Positions 9,648 through 19,664 of a stretch of 64,000 nt of DNA are shown here, piece after piece. A program made the translations under genes and the position numbers. The stretch comes from Paenibacillus lentus (GTDB taxonomy: Bacteria > Bacillota > Bacilli > Paenibacillales > Paenibacillaceae): NCBI RefSeq assembly GCF_003931855.1, contig NZ_CP034248.1, positions 744,001 to 808,000 of the forward strand. The letters are read 5' to 3'. The notes beneath the pieces were generated by a model, which saw only the letters and a list, made by a program, of their open reading frames with translations, did not search any database and was not told the origin of the DNA. Numbering within the stretch: the stretch's first letter is position 1; each line of letters opens with the position of its first letter.

Positions 9648-9893
9648 ATCCATCAATTTATCAACGCCAATCCACCAACCCATCAATCCGCCGATCCATC
9701 AATCTATCAACACCAATCCATCAACATCAATCCGTCAATCCCCTTTTGCGAAGAAGGAGAGGCCTCTACTCAATGACTCCATACAGCAGGCATGCGATGC
9801 GCTTGAGTTCAGCCTCGATCATACTTTTGAACAAACGATGGCTACTCAATCCATCAATCCATCAACCCATCAATCCGTCAATCCTTCAAACCT
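9648..9893. repeat. Degenerate CATCAATC repeats in two blocks
   Basis: Two blocks, 9648-9742 and about 9848-9893, consist of imperfect 8-10-base units such as ATCAATCC, ATCAACCC and CCGTCAATCC. A 100-base stretch between them is not repetitive. No gene is supported; the short ORF across the region has no ribosome binding site. The left block begins right at the IS4 target duplication, so that IS went into or beside the repeat. Confidence 0.7.
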
Positions 9894-10075
9894 TCAATTA
9901 TAGCCTCTCGGCCTCAGGGCCTCTCTTCCTTAACTTGAAGTGAACGCCCCGATGAACATACCCATGAAAATTTTATATATAAAAACTAGGGAATATTCTT
10001 TAATTTCTAGCTAGAAGCGTTTTTAGCACGGATGCTATGATTTAGGGTGGGAAGGGAGGTTGCATTCCAAACATC

Positions 10076-10089
10076 GAAAGCGCTTAACT
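10076..10089. promoter_or_regulatory. cre-like palindrome upstream of the xylanase
   Basis: CGAAAGCGCTTAAC resembles the catabolite-responsive element TGWAARCGYTWNCW, matching its central AAAGCGCTT palindrome but not the outer bases. It lies about 30 bases before the xylanase start, where CcpA binding would block transcription. Catabolite repression of xylanases is common in Firmicutes; here it is an inference. Confidence 0.45.
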
Positions 10090-10118
10090 AAATTTATAAT
10101 TTAGGAGGAGTAGAGCGA

Positions 10119-13100
10119 ATGGGTAAAATGTTCAAACAAGCCATCACGAGTTTGCTTGCGGCAATCCTGCTTATTCCTTTAGGATGGCTGGCTCCAGCAG
10201 CAGGAGCTTCAGCGACGTCAAGCGCGGATAGTGCGCAGAGGCCAGCACGTACGGTATATCACGAAACCTTTGCAGATGGCAAAGGGAAAGCTGTGCAATC
10301 CGGTGGAGTCAGCCTGACGCCGCTCACCGGCAAAGTCTTTGACGGCAATGACGATGGAGCGGCTTTATATGTAAGCAACCGATCCAACGACTATGATGCC
10401 GTTGATTTCAAATTCGCTGATATCGGCCTCGTCAATGGCAAAACCTATACGGTAACCGCTTCTGTATACGTTGATGCAAATGAAAATGTACCTAGCGGCG
10501 CAAATGCTGTATTACAAACAGTAGATAGCTACTCCACTTTGGAGGAGGCAGATTTTGTAGCCGGAAGCGCCTTAATCCTGACCAGAGACTTTACCGTAGA
10601 TACCAGCAAAGATTCAGCTCTACGTATAAAATCGAACAATGAGGGTGCAACTGTTCCGTTCTATATCGGAGATGTTCTGTTCACCGAGAAAGCATCATCC
10701 GGCGGCGGAGATCCTGAGCCACCAAGGCCGCCAGCCAAGGACTTCACTCCGATTACTTTTGAGGATCAGAAGTCGGGCGGTTTTGAAGGCAGAGCAACGA
10801 CGGAAACTCTAACAGTCACGAATGAGGCAAATCATACCACAGACGGCTCCTATGCTTTGAAAGTCGAGGACAGATCTGACACCTGGCACGGTCCATCATT
10901 GCGTGTTGAGCAATACATCGATAAGGGCAGCGAGTATAAAATCACAGCCTGGGTCAAGCTGATTGATCCCGCAAACTCGCAAATTCAGCTATCCACGCAA
11001 ATCGGCAATGGGGGCAGCGCAAGCTATGTCACTCTTGCCGACAAAACGATCAACGCCAGCGACGATTGGGTTAAGTTGGAGGGAATCTACCGTTATAACA
11101 GCATCAGCAGCGAATATATAACCATCTATATCGAGAGCCCTCATGCTACTGCATCTTTTTATATCGATGATATTAGCTTTGAGAAACTCTCATCTGAACC
11201 GACCGAGATCGAGAAGGATCTGCCCCCAATCAAGCAGGTTTACCAAGACAAATTCCTGATAGGCAACGCGATATCGGCTGAGGACCTCGAAGGGATTCGT
11301 CTTGAACTACTGAGCATGCATCACAATATCGCAACAGCTGGCAATGCCATGAAGCCAGATGCCCTTCAGCCTGAGAAAGGCAACTTTACCTTTGATGCCG
11401 CCGACAGGATGGTGAATAAGGTGCTAGACGAAGGCCTGCAGATGCACGGTCATGTGCTGGTATGGCATCAGCAAACGAAGGATTGGATGCATACGGACAT
11501 AGTGAATAACGTCCCATTAAGTAGAGAAGAAGCGCTTAATAATATGAAGACCCACATCAGAACGGTCGTAGAGCATTTTGGCGAAAGAGTGATTTCCTGG
11601 GATGTCGTGAACGAAGCGATGGCGGATAACCCGCCTAACCCGACAGACTGGAAAGAGGCGCTGCGCAAGTCCCCATGGTACCAAGCTATTGGCCCGGATT
11701 TTGTCGAGCAGGCGTTCCTGGCAACAAGAGAGGTGCTGGATGAGAAGGGCTGGGATATCGAGCTCTACTACAATGACTACAACGATGATAACCACAATAA
11801 AGCTGAAGCTATTTACAGAATGGTCAAAGAGATCAATGAGAATTACGCCAAGACGCACCCTGGCAAACTGCTGATCGACGGTGTTGGTATGCAGGGACAC
11901 TATTCAGTGAACACGAACCCTACTAATGTAGAGCTATCCTTGAAAAAATTCATCTCCTTAGGCGTAGAAGTCAGCATCACCGAGCTGGACATTCAGGCTG
12001 GAAGCGACTATCAGCTCTCCGACAAGCTTGCCGATGCTCAGGGCTATTTGTACGCACAGTTATTCAAGATGTATAAAGAGCATGCCGATCATATCGCACG
12101 CGTTACCTTCTGGGGCTTAGATGATGGCTCAAGCTGGCGAGCCTCTTCGAATCCTTTACTGTTCAATAAAAAGCTACTGGCCAAACCGGCCTACTATGCG
12201 GTCATCGATCCGGACAAATTTATCGCAGAGCATGAGCCAGAGTATAGCGAGGCCAAGCGCTCAACTGCTGCATTCGCTACCCCTGTGATCGATGGGAGCA
12301 TGGACGCGGTCTGGAACAACACCGCCAGTATGCCAATCAATCAGTATCAAATGGCATGGCAGGGGGCCAGCGGCGTAGCTAAAGCGCTGTGGGACGATAA
12401 AAACCTTTATGTATTGATTCAGGTTAGCGATGCCCAGCTTGATAAGTCAAGCGACAACGCATGGGAGCAGGACTCTGTCGAAGTCTTCCTCGATGAGAAC
12501 AATGCCAGAACCTCGTTCTATCAAGGCGACGATGGGCAGTATAGAATCAACTTTGACAACGAAACTTCATTTAACCCGCCAACTATCGCAGAAGGGTTTG
12601 AATCGGCAACCCAGGTTTCCGGCTCGAATTATACAGTGGAAATGAAGATCCCTTTCAAGTCAATTACTCCAACCAATAACCTGCTAATCGGCTTCGATGC
12701 CCAAATCAATGACGCCAAAGACGGAGCCCGTCAAAGCGTCGCTGCCTGGAACGATACCACTGGCAACGGATATCAGGACACTTCCATTTTTGGTGTGCTG
12801 TCCCTGATCGGCAAACCCGGCAACCCAAGCGGTGGTAGCGGGGATAGCAGCGGCGGAAGCCGTGGGGGAAGGGGCGGAAGGGGCGGCGCCTCGAGTAGTC
12901 ACGGAAACAAAGACGGAAGCACCAATAGCGATACCTCCAATAACGGCAGCACAAATGCCCAGCAGATAGGAACCATTGAGGCCAAAGACGGCATGGTCAC
13001 GATCAAACCGGGAGTGAAGATCGACAATGGACGTGCGACGGGTGCTATAACTAGCGACCAACTAGACAATGCGCTTGAGCAAGCTCCCCCAGCAGCAAAC

Positions 13101-14156
13101 GGCAGAAAGCAAATTATAATCGATGTGCTGGAGCAGCCAGATACGGAATCCTATGAAATTCAGCTGCCTATCCGACACATGAAAAATCATGAGCCTTTTA
13201 TGCTCTTGCTAAAAATGAAAAACGCAGCGCTTCAAATTCCCAGCACGTTACTGGCAGGCGTGGCAACAGACGCTGAGCATGCATCCATCCGCGTAGGCAG
13301 CGCTTCCACAGAAGGGTTGAATGCAGCTGCAGCTACCCTGCAGCAGCAAATCGGCAATCGCCCGATGGTCGAATTGAGCGTCATAGCTGGCGACAAGGCG
13401 ATTGCCTGGACTAATCCAAATTCTTCTGTAAAAATAGCCCTTCCTTACACACCGTCCGCGGAAGAGCTGAGCCATCCAGATCACATCGTCGTTCTGTATA
13501 TCGATGGCAACGGTAATGCGACACCAATTCCGAACGGACGATATGACGCAGCAACCGGAACAGTGGCTTTCCAAACCACTCCATTGGGTACCTTTGCCGT
13601 AACCTATGTATCTAGATCCTTCGACGATCTGCAGAATGTATCTTGGGCAAAACAAGCCATTGACGCATTGGCCGCCCGTGAGCTGATCAAAGGAACGGAT
13701 GACCAGAGCTTTTATCCAGAAGCTACTATAACTAGGGCAGACTTCATCTCGCTGCTTATAACAACCCTGGAACTGAAAAGTGCCGGCCATTCCGAGGTCG
13801 CCTTCAGTGATGTCCCGGCCACGGCTTATTATAAAGATGCACTGGCCATTGCCAGGGAACTCGGCATCGCCGCTGGGTTCACGGACAACACGTTCAGACC
13901 TGATAGCCCGATCTCTCGCCAAGATATGATGGCTCTATCGGCACGAGCGCTTGCGGCTGTGGGCAAGCCATTCGAAGGCAGCGCTGCTTTAGACGCTTAT
14001 ACAGATGCGGGGAGCATTGCCGCCTATGCCAAAGATAACATTACATCGCTCGTAAAAAACGGCTTCGTAGCGGGCAAAAACGACAAGCTTGCGCCGAACG
14101 AACCGCTCACTCGCGCTGAAGCGGCTGTCATGCTGTACCGCATTTGGAAGCTGTAA
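10119..14156 (+). CDS. Cell-surface modular GH10 endo-1,4-beta-xylanase with CBMs and SLH repeats
   Basis: A 1345-residue secreted enzyme cutting beta-1,4-xylan. In order: signal peptide (1-30); two CBM4/9/22-like carbohydrate-binding modules (about 45-190 and 210-355); a GH10 catalytic barrel (about 369-700) with acid/base E499 in WDVVNEAM and nucleophile E622 in ITELDIQA; a CBM9-like module (about 717-898); a Gly/Ser/Arg-rich linker (900-950); a region of unknown fold (950-1160); and three SLH repeats (1165-1345) that should hold it to the wall polymer. AGGAGGAG lies ten bases before the ATG. The order follows XynA-type surface xylanases. It stands alone, with no xylose genes beside it. A terminator follows. 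Confidence 0.96.
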   Translation: MGKMFKQAITSLLAAILLIPLGWLAPAAGASATSSADSAQRPARTVYHETFADGKGKAVQSGGVSLTPLTGKVFDGNDDGAALYVSNRSNDYDAVDFKFADIGLVNGKTYTVTASVYVDANENVPSGANAVLQTVDSYSTLEEADFVAGSALILTRDFTVDTSKDSALRIKSNNEGATVPFYIGDVLFTEKASSGGGDPEPPRPPAKDFTPITFEDQKSGGFEGRATTETLTVTNEANHTTDGSYALKVEDRSDTWHGPSLRVEQYIDKGSEYKITAWVKLIDPANSQIQLSTQIGNGGSASYVTLADKTINASDDWVKLEGIYRYNSISSEYITIYIESPHATASFYIDDISFEKLSSEPTEIEKDLPPIKQVYQDKFLIGNAISAEDLEGIRLELLSMHHNIATAGNAMKPDALQPEKGNFTFDAADRMVNKVLDEGLQMHGHVLVWHQQTKDWMHTDIVNNVPLSREEALNNMKTHIRTVVEHFGERVISWDVVNEAMADNPPNPTDWKEALRKSPWYQAIGPDFVEQAFLATREVLDEKGWDIELYYNDYNDDNHNKAEAIYRMVKEINENYAKTHPGKLLIDGVGMQGHYSVNTNPTNVELSLKKFISLGVEVSITELDIQAGSDYQLSDKLADAQGYLYAQLFKMYKEHADHIARVTFWGLDDGSSWRASSNPLLFNKKLLAKPAYYAVIDPDKFIAEHEPEYSEAKRSTAAFATPVIDGSMDAVWNNTASMPINQYQMAWQGASGVAKALWDDKNLYVLIQVSDAQLDKSSDNAWEQDSVEVFLDENNARTSFYQGDDGQYRINFDNETSFNPPTIAEGFESATQVSGSNYTVEMKIPFKSITPTNNLLIGFDAQINDAKDGARQSVAAWNDTTGNGYQDTSIFGVLSLIGKPGNPSGGSGDSSGGSRGGRGGRGGASSSHGNKDGSTNSDTSNNGSTNAQQIGTIEAKDGMVTIKPGVKIDNGRATGAITSDQLDNALEQAPPAANGRKQIIIDVLEQPDTESYEIQLPIRHMKNHEPFMLLLKMKNAALQIPSTLLAGVATDAEHASIRVGSASTEGLNAAAATLQQQIGNRPMVELSVIAGDKAIAWTNPNSSVKIALPYTPSAEELSHPDHIVVLYIDGNGNATPIPNGRYDAATGTVAFQTTPLGTFAVTYVSRSFDDLQNVSWAKQAIDALAARELIKGTDDQSFYPEATITRADFISLLITTLELKSAGHSEVAFSDVPATAYYKDALAIARELGIAAGFTDNTFRPDSPISRQDMMALSARALAAVGKPFEGSAALDAYTDAGSIAAYAKDNITSLVKNGFVAGKNDKLAPNEPLTRAEAAVMLYRIWKL

Positions 14157-14184
14157 TCTCCGTTAGTTGAACTGAGCCTTGAAC

Positions 14185-14226
14185 AAAAAAAGCTGACGCC
14201 CGGGTCATACCGATGTCAGCTTTTTA
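14185..14226 (+). terminator. Rho-independent terminator of the xylanase gene
   Basis: AAAAAAGCTGAC and GTCAGCTTTTT form a perfect stem around an 18-base loop, followed by a short T run, about 30 bases after the stop. The symmetric A and T tracts would also let it work on the minus strand. Confidence 0.85.
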
Positions 14227-14397
14227 AAATTATGCTTGCTAATTTATTCAATTATTCACTTGGAGCAAGGTATTTATTGCTAGCTAAGTTAAAGCTTCTA
14301 AAGCTTATCATTCTCTACCCCATTGAAATCCATCGTTTATTGGGGTCTGAGATCCTTTTCACCTTCATATCATCCATATCATCCATAAACATACGTT

Positions 14398-14616
14398 CTA
14401 ATTATCCTCGGGCAAGCTTTCAACCGCTGTAAAAAATACATCTAGAAGCTCAACTTCGAAATTAGCCCGGATGTATTCCGCGATTCGATCCAGTTCTTCG
14501 ATGCTCCTATACTCCAGGCATGGACGCCCTTCGCTCCATAAAACTCTGCATTGAAATAATTCTCGTACACGCTCAATAATATAATCCTGCTCAACGGCTC
14601 CACGACCGATTGCCAT
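14398..14616 (-). CDS. Small conserved-looking hypothetical protein
   Basis: A 72-residue soluble acidic protein that I do not recognise. It has no signal peptide or membrane segment; the composition (IIERVRELFQ, SIEELDRIAEYIRANFEVE) suggests alternating helices and strands. AAGGAGGG lies eight bases before the ATG, which supports it as a real gene. It stands alone between the xylanase terminator and a gene remnant. Confidence 0.6.
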   Translation of the reverse strand: MAIGRGAVEQDYIIERVRELFQCRVLWSEGRPCLEYRSIEELDRIAEYIRANFEVELLDVFFTAVESLPEDN

Positions 14617-14741
14617 GTCTCATGCCCTCCTTGCCAATTGATCTCCGTGGTACAGCTACTAGTGCTATTATTTAAAATTTAAATATTTATTTCCGTGACA
14701 TTTGTCACTCGCACTATTTTTTCTAATTCATTAGTCTACAT

Positions 14742-14902
14742 GCACCCGCATTAACGAATACGGTCCCGCCAAAATTCTTCAGCTTGGAGGCAAGGTTGCA
14801 GTATCGAAGCATGCCCTGCCAGGGATGGCGTGGCAAGGATATTACACGGACACGGAAGGCAATATTTTCGGTGTTCACCAGCCGGATCAAAACGTAAAAT
14901 AG
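14742..14902 (+). pseudogene. C-terminal remnant of a VOC/glyoxalase gene
   Basis: The plus strand reads INEYGPAKILQLGGKVAVSK and then ALPGMAWQGYYTDTEGNIFG ending HQPDQNVK and a stop. This is the characteristic C-terminus of a short VOC protein (LGGKV, PGMAW, DTEGN.FG). An in-frame stop lies just before it and no start or N-terminal half is present, so only the last 50 or so codons survive. The minus-strand ORF over the same bases is a shadow. Confidence 0.75.
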
Positions 14903-14947
14903 CATTTTGCCCCATCTCAGCCGCCTAAAGCTATGAATGGGACTTGC

Positions 14948-15096
14948 TATCTTATTTTTGCAGCTATTTGCCTAAATCGCTCATTTTAGCTTTTTACATC
15001 TATACGCCTATTTCCCATTTTAGCTTTTTGTAGCTACATACCTTCCACTCATTTTGGCTTTTTGCAGGCTAGATCCCTATTTCTCTCATTTTCGCC
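14948..15096. repeat. Degenerate 34-bp tandem repeat (CATTTTAGCTTTTT)
   Basis: CATTTTAGCTTTTT and close variants begin at 14982, 15016 and 15050, exactly 34 bases apart, with a shortened copy at 15087 and a partial one before 14982. The last units run into the 3' end of the ABC ATPase gene, so its terminal codons may derive from the repeat. Similar pieces with CTAAATG and TTTAGCTC flank the IS3/IS1182 pair at 4720-4790 and 6080-6190. Confidence 0.7.
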
Positions 15097-15827
15097 GTTA
15101 CCTGCCCGATCCTTCCATCGGTATCCATTCCGTTAAACTTCGGAAGTGTCAATTCGCTGATGATGGCTCCATCCCGCATAAACATAATACGTTCCGTCCG
15201 CGCCGCAACCTTCGCGTCGTGGGTCACAAGCATAATCGCGGTCCCCTCTGCGTTGATTTCTGAAAAGATGTCCATAATCTCCTCCGCCGATTTGGAGTTA
15301 AGCGCGCCGGTAGGCTCGTCGCCGAAAATAATTTTCGGGCTGTTCATCAGCGCACGACATATTCCCGCCCGCTGCAGCTGCCCCCCGGATACCTGGGTAA
15401 TATCGCGCTTCTCAAGCTCTGCAATGCCTACTCTTTGCATAAGCGCCAATGCCTTTGCCGTAATGTCCGCGGCGTTCTTTCTGCTGCCTCGCATAGAAGG
15501 TAGAATGATGTTGTCGAGAATGTTCAGGTGTTTCAGCATCGTCGGCTGTTGAAATACAAAGCCCATTTGGGTTCTGCGCATATCCGCAAGCTCATTCTCC
15601 CCGAACTCCGATAAATTCCTGCCATCAAAAAAGACCTGTCCCCCATCCACGCAATCCGTACCGCTCAGGGCAAACATCAGCGTGGATTTTCCCGAGCCCG
15701 AAGGCCCCATGACGGCCACGAACTCGCCTTCATCGATAGCCACGGTCACGCCGTCCAGCACATTGCGTTTTTCGTCGCCCTCACCGAAGGATTTTACAAT
15801 ATGATCACCAATCATGATTTTCTTCAT
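15069..15827 (-). CDS. ABC transporter ATP-binding protein (MacB/BceA type)
   Basis: A 252-residue ATPase for the FtsX-like permease next to it. Walker A is GPSGSGKST at 41-49, the signature is VSGGQLQRAG, Walker B is IIFGDEPTGALNS and the H-loop is LVTHD. GALNSKSAEEIM after Walker B is typical of the MacB/LolD/BceA group, which moves lipoproteins or peptides, often antimicrobial peptides. It starts five bases after the permease behind GGAG and is the last gene of a tetR-permease-ATPase run. Confidence 0.9.
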   Translation of the reverse strand: MKKIMIGDHIVKSFGEGDEKRNVLDGVTVAIDEGEFVAVMGPSGSGKSTLMFALSGTDCVDGGQVFFDGRNLSEFGENELADMRRTQMGFVFQQPTMLKHLNILDNIILPSMRGSRKNAADITAKALALMQRVGIAELEKRDITQVSGGQLQRAGICRALMNSPKIIFGDEPTGALNSKSAEEIMDIFSEINAEGTAIMLVTHDAKVAARTERIMFMRDGAIISELTLPKFNGMDTDGRIGQVTAKMREIGI

Positions 15828-15831
15828 AGGC

Positions 15832-18150
15832 CTACTCCTTTATATGTTCGGTAATTGTGATTCGCCCCGCTCCCGCAGTACCAAGGATGGTTGCGATCAG
15901 CACCGAACCGGTCATGATCAGCGGATTTAGCAGATAGGCGGCAAGCGGTTCGACCGTAAAACGAAACGTTGAAGCCCCAAAGGAGGAGATCACCACCCCG
16001 GCAAGCATCTCTCCGAGCGTATTCGCCAGAATCGTGCCGAGCACAATTCCAGCAATTAGAACGAATGCCGCACGCGAGACATACTGCGCCTGGATATCGG
16101 AGTTCGTAAAACCAAAAACTTTCATGACGGCAATGGAGTATCTGTCTTTGGCGACAAGCAGTTTCATGAACAGCAGTGTAACCAGTACCATGATTATGAG
16201 GGCCACCGCAATGGCCGCATAGGAGGCCTTTCCGACGGAGCTTATTGTCGAACCAAACGTCTGTGCAATATACGCATCCATATCCGAAACCTTAGCGTAA
16301 GCAAATCTGCCCGCATAGTCCGCCACCTTGCTATGGATCAGGGAAGGATCTTCAAGCTCTGCACAGATGATATACCACATCACGTCTGATGAATGGTCAT
16401 TGAAAACTGCCTTTGCCGTTTTGCCTCCATTGGTAATGTCGGAATAAATGCCGCTGACCGTAAGATTTCTGTCCTTCCCTTCGATCACCAGTGTTATGAC
16501 ATCGCCGACCTTTTTGCCTAGCTCCTCCGCATTCAAAATCGACAGTGCAATTTCGTCTGCATTGACAGGTGCTCTGCCCGGAGAGTAAGCGATGGGAAAT
16601 ATCGAATGGTCGCCGAGCTCCACTTTTATATTTTTATCCGCTCCGGTCTCTGTTTGTACTTTAAACGTTTTTGTGGCAAGCACGGCATACTCGGAAATCG
16701 CCTCGTCGTCTTTCAGCGTCTTTACAATATCCGCGGCTTTCTCAGAAATCTGGTCAGTCTGCTGGAGATCAAAGCGTAAATCATAGCTCCCGACCCCCAT
16801 ATATTGAATGAAGCTGTTGGAGGAAATCGTGTTGTACAAATTCTGTGGCACAATCATGATAAATACGGAGATGATCAGCACGATCAACATGGTGGCGTAT
16901 AACTTTTTTCTGGCAATAACATCCTTGACCCCTAGAAAAACATTCGTGTTAAACAGCCGGTTCGTGCTCAAGAGCAAATGCTTTGTAACTATCGCTTTTT
17001 CCTGCGAGGTACCGAAGCGGATGGCTTCCGCAGCAAAAATCCTCCGAAAGCGCCTCAGCACTCCGTTCACATAAGCCATAATCGCAAGAAAAACAAGCAG
17101 GATACCAATGATTCCAAAAAACGGTGCCAAAGAGGAATGGCTGCTTTCACCCATATAAAGCCGGATATTTTCAAGCAGTAGATCCTGGAAGACAAAGGAC
17201 AGTCCAAAGCCCAGCAGGCACCCCGCCGCCGCAATGGCCGCATATTTGGCAAGATAAATCTTCTTGATGTCGGAAATACGCAGCCCTAATGTCTTCATCA
17301 CTCCGATTTCGCGGTAATCGTCTTCAATTTTTGCAAGAAGCGTAAAGCGTATGCACATCAAGGCGATGCACACGACAAGCACGCTCACTAGCAGGATGAC
17401 CCCGATCATTATCCCATCGGAAAGCGCATTGATCATTTTAAAAAGCGGATATGTAATCGTCGGCCCGTTCGCTTCCAATCCTGCCGCAGCATAGGCCGTC
17501 TCGAAAGCCCCTAATGCCGATAAATCCTTCAACCTGAATTCAATCAGGTATTCCGTACTACCCAGGCCTTTTAAATCTGCGAAGTCCTTGGCACTAACCA
17601 GAAATCGCTTCGAGGAAGAGAGCATAGAATTCATCTGCGAATCACGCAGAAATCCCGTAACGATAAACTCCTTGCCACTGATGACGGCCCGGTCGCCAAT
17701 CTTTGCAGTGTTATCTCTCATATAATTGATGGGTACATACAGCTCGCCATCAGATACGTCTATGATGTTCCCGTTCAGATCAAGCAGATGGTCAAACTTA
17801 TCGCTCTGGACGCTGAATCCGTTATCCTGGACACGGTCTGCAAGCGAATGATCGCCTAATACAATCCGCGCACCATCCATATTGAGAAACTCCAGTACTT
17901 GAAATTCCTCTACATTGCTGTGCTGTTCCGCAAATTCCGTTAGCCGGGCTGGATCAAACTCACCTGCATGCATCTGCATAAAATGAGGCGTCTCCGCCCG
18001 CGTCATCAGCGTATCTATCGCTCCTGACAAATTGACAATGAGTATCGCCGCAAGCGAGACAAGCATCGCTGCCGCTGCTACAAATATCGTGGTGGTCAGC
18101 GTGATCAGCTTGCTATTTGAAATATCATCGCGTATTAATCGGAAATACAT
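15832..18150 (-). CDS. ABC transporter permease, FtsX-like, two repeats
   Basis: A 772-residue membrane protein. It has an N-terminal anchor (about 20-45), an extracellular domain, a three-helix FtsX block (about 245-365), a second anchor (about 420-440), a second extracellular domain and a final three-helix block (about 640-765). This double architecture is usual for Firmicute export or sensing permeases paired with a MacB/BceA-type ATPase. The cargo is unknown; with a TetR regulator upstream, drug, peptide or lipid efflux is plausible. Confidence 0.88.
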   Translation of the reverse strand: MYFRLIRDDISNSKLITLTTTIFVAAAAMLVSLAAILIVNLSGAIDTLMTRAETPHFMQMHAGEFDPARLTEFAEQHSNVEEFQVLEFLNMDGARIVLGDHSLADRVQDNGFSVQSDKFDHLLDLNGNIIDVSDGELYVPINYMRDNTAKIGDRAVISGKEFIVTGFLRDSQMNSMLSSSKRFLVSAKDFADLKGLGSTEYLIEFRLKDLSALGAFETAYAAAGLEANGPTITYPLFKMINALSDGIMIGVILLVSVLVVCIALMCIRFTLLAKIEDDYREIGVMKTLGLRISDIKKIYLAKYAAIAAAGCLLGFGLSFVFQDLLLENIRLYMGESSHSSLAPFFGIIGILLVFLAIMAYVNGVLRRFRRIFAAEAIRFGTSQEKAIVTKHLLLSTNRLFNTNVFLGVKDVIARKKLYATMLIVLIISVFIMIVPQNLYNTISSNSFIQYMGVGSYDLRFDLQQTDQISEKAADIVKTLKDDEAISEYAVLATKTFKVQTETGADKNIKVELGDHSIFPIAYSPGRAPVNADEIALSILNAEELGKKVGDVITLVIEGKDRNLTVSGIYSDITNGGKTAKAVFNDHSSDVMWYIICAELEDPSLIHSKVADYAGRFAYAKVSDMDAYIAQTFGSTISSVGKASYAAIAVALIIMVLVTLLFMKLLVAKDRYSIAVMKVFGFTNSDIQAQYVSRAAFVLIAGIVLGTILANTLGEMLAGVVISSFGASTFRFTVEPLAAYLLNPLIMTGSVLIATILGTAGAGRITITEHIKE

Positions 18151-18262
18151 AAGTCACCCCTGTGCTCAAGCTTTCTGATCGTTCCGAATTACCGTTGCCA
18201 GTTATACAGAACTAGAGCTAAAACTAAATAAGTTCACGTCGTCACGCATACGATTACTCAAG

Positions 18263-18898
18263 TTACTCCTGATTCATCCCAAACATCCCCATAATGTCCC
18301 CCAAGCTTCCACTTTCTGCGCCAAGCAGTCGTTCTAGGTTGTAGATAAAGGCAAGCATTCGCGACAGACGCTCCTCCTCCGTCAATACCACCATGTCACC
18401 GTCGAAAACGGTACTCGCATAAATTACAACCATTTCCATGCACTCATAGGGATACGGGGTGTGGAACACTCCCTGCTCAATCCCCTCGCGGATAATTTCC
18501 GTTAATATCGGCGGAACACCATGGATAATCACCTTTTGTATTTTTTGATGCATCAGCGCATTCTGCGGCTTGTGGATATGCTCCATAATCTCCTCGCTGC
18601 TTCCGCCGCTTATATTCAGTGCCATAACAACACGGATCATACGCTCGACAACGGGAATGCTCCTGTCTGCAGCAGCCTTCTGAGCTGCATCTAGAAGACG
18701 GGCGCTATACCGCTCAATCAGCGCGTCCATAATATCTTCCTTTGACCTGAAGTGATGATACAAGGTTCCCCGCGCAATTCCGACCTTCTCGAGAATATCG
18801 TTTGTGCTTGTCCCATCAAAGCCCTTTCGACCAAAGAGCTCATCCGCCGCATCCAGTACTTCGTTTCTGCGCTCCTCTGCATTTTTTACAACTCTCAT
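18263..18898 (-). CDS. TetR/AcrR family transcriptional regulator
   Basis: A 211-residue repressor. The N-terminal TetR helix-turn-helix is clear (ILEKVGIARGTLYHHFRSKEDI, about 30-50), followed by an all-helical ligand domain. A longer frame reaches 18937, but the ATG at 18898 sits behind GGGGAGGTGC at normal spacing and is preferred. It is the first gene before the FtsX permease and its ATPase on the same strand and probably controls them and itself through the inverted repeat just upstream. Confidence 0.9.
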   Translation of the reverse strand: MRVVKNAEERRNEVLDAADELFGRKGFDGTSTNDILEKVGIARGTLYHHFRSKEDIMDALIERYSARLLDAAQKAAADRSIPVVERMIRVVMALNISGGSSEEIMEHIHKPQNALMHQKIQKVIIHGVPPILTEIIREGIEQGVFHTPYPYECMEMVVIYASTVFDGDMVVLTEEERLSRMLAFIYNLERLLGAESGSLGDIMGMFGMNQE

Positions 18899-18937
18899 TG
18901 TCGCACCTCCCCACACTACCCTACTTCTCCGACTCAC

Positions 18938-18954
18938 CGACCGACTGTCTGTCG
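18938..18954. promoter_or_regulatory. Likely TetR operator (inverted CGAC/GTCG repeat)
   Basis: CGACCGACTGTCTGTCG is an imperfect palindrome (14 of 17 positions symmetric) 40 bases upstream of the TetR gene. CCGAC-type half sites are usual for AcrR-like repressors of Firmicutes. It would control the tetR-permease-ATPase run. Confidence 0.6.
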
Positions 18955-19112
18955 ATTATATCGTAACATGTCATTTTGAGATGTCAAGAGGTGGCCCGTA
19001 TGTTGCTCCTTACTGTTCATACAGCCGCCGTGTTAGTGTTTAAACGCTGCTCCGCCTTTGTCCGCCAAATATGGTCAACCACTGTCATAAGACGCCAAGA
19101 CCACTTTGAGCA

Positions 19113-19146
19113 TAAAAAAAAGCCCAGCCTCTATGCGGCCGGACTT
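19113..19146 (-). terminator. Terminator downstream of the DUF1259-like pair
   Basis: On the minus strand AAGTCCGGCC pairs with GGCTGGGCTT, followed by eight T residues, about 45 bases after the stop of the gene at 19189. Confidence 0.75.
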
Positions 19147-19188
19147 AACAATCTACCTTCAAATGATACAGTCACTCAGCTAATAATC

Positions 19189-19611
19189 TTAACCTAAGAA
19201 AGCAATAGAACGTTTGACTTTTCTTGCGAATGCAATGGGGTTGTCGATCGATTCCCAGTGGACATACATCAGACGCGGCTTCTCAAACAGCCAGTGATTA
19301 TGGACTGCCGTTACTGTAATTCCGTTGTTGCGAAGATTACTCAGCAATTGATTGACTTGATTCTGGAAGAGAGCCGTTTCCCCTAGACATAGCGCACGAC
19401 CTGAACTGTCCAGCGATTCAAACGAGAACAGCTGATAACGGATTAAAGGTGAGGTGGTTCTTCTCCCCAAAATTGTAGCGTTAATTCTCCTATTTCTTGA
19501 TACAAAACAAACCGGGCCTCTGGTGATCTCGTGCTCCGTTCCACCTAAAATACTTGAAAATTGATTACATAATCTTCTAAAGCGGGGACTTGCTTTCACT
19601 TGTTCCGCCAA
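19189..19611 (-). CDS. DUF1259 (LppY/LpqO-like) protein, copy 2
   Basis: A 140-residue protein resembling DUF1259 (LppY/LpqO family), whose function is unknown. Visible conserved pieces are GPVCFVSRNR, QLFSFESLD, CLGETALFQNQVNQL and TAVHNHWLFEKPRLMYVHWE, the last with a histidine pair that could bind metal. It has no signal peptide. The start is TTG at 19611, with AAGGATG about nine bases upstream. It lies 53 bases after a close paralogue (19665-20084), sharing most residues in the central block, so the pair is a recent tandem duplication. Confidence 0.8.
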   Translation of the reverse strand: MAEQVKASPRFRRLCNQFSSILGGTEHEITRGPVCFVSRNRRINATILGRRTTSPLIRYQLFSFESLDSSGRALCLGETALFQNQVNQLLSNLRNNGITVTAVHNHWLFEKPRLMYVHWESIDNPIAFARKVKRSIAFLG

Positions 19612-19664
19612 ATAAGTTCATCCTTTCATTTCATAATAATTATCAACTTCGTGCACAAGCTGCA

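Noticed and set aside
11468-13922. Antisense ORFs within the xylanase gene
   Set aside because: Shadows of a well-supported coding sequence; no independent start signals.
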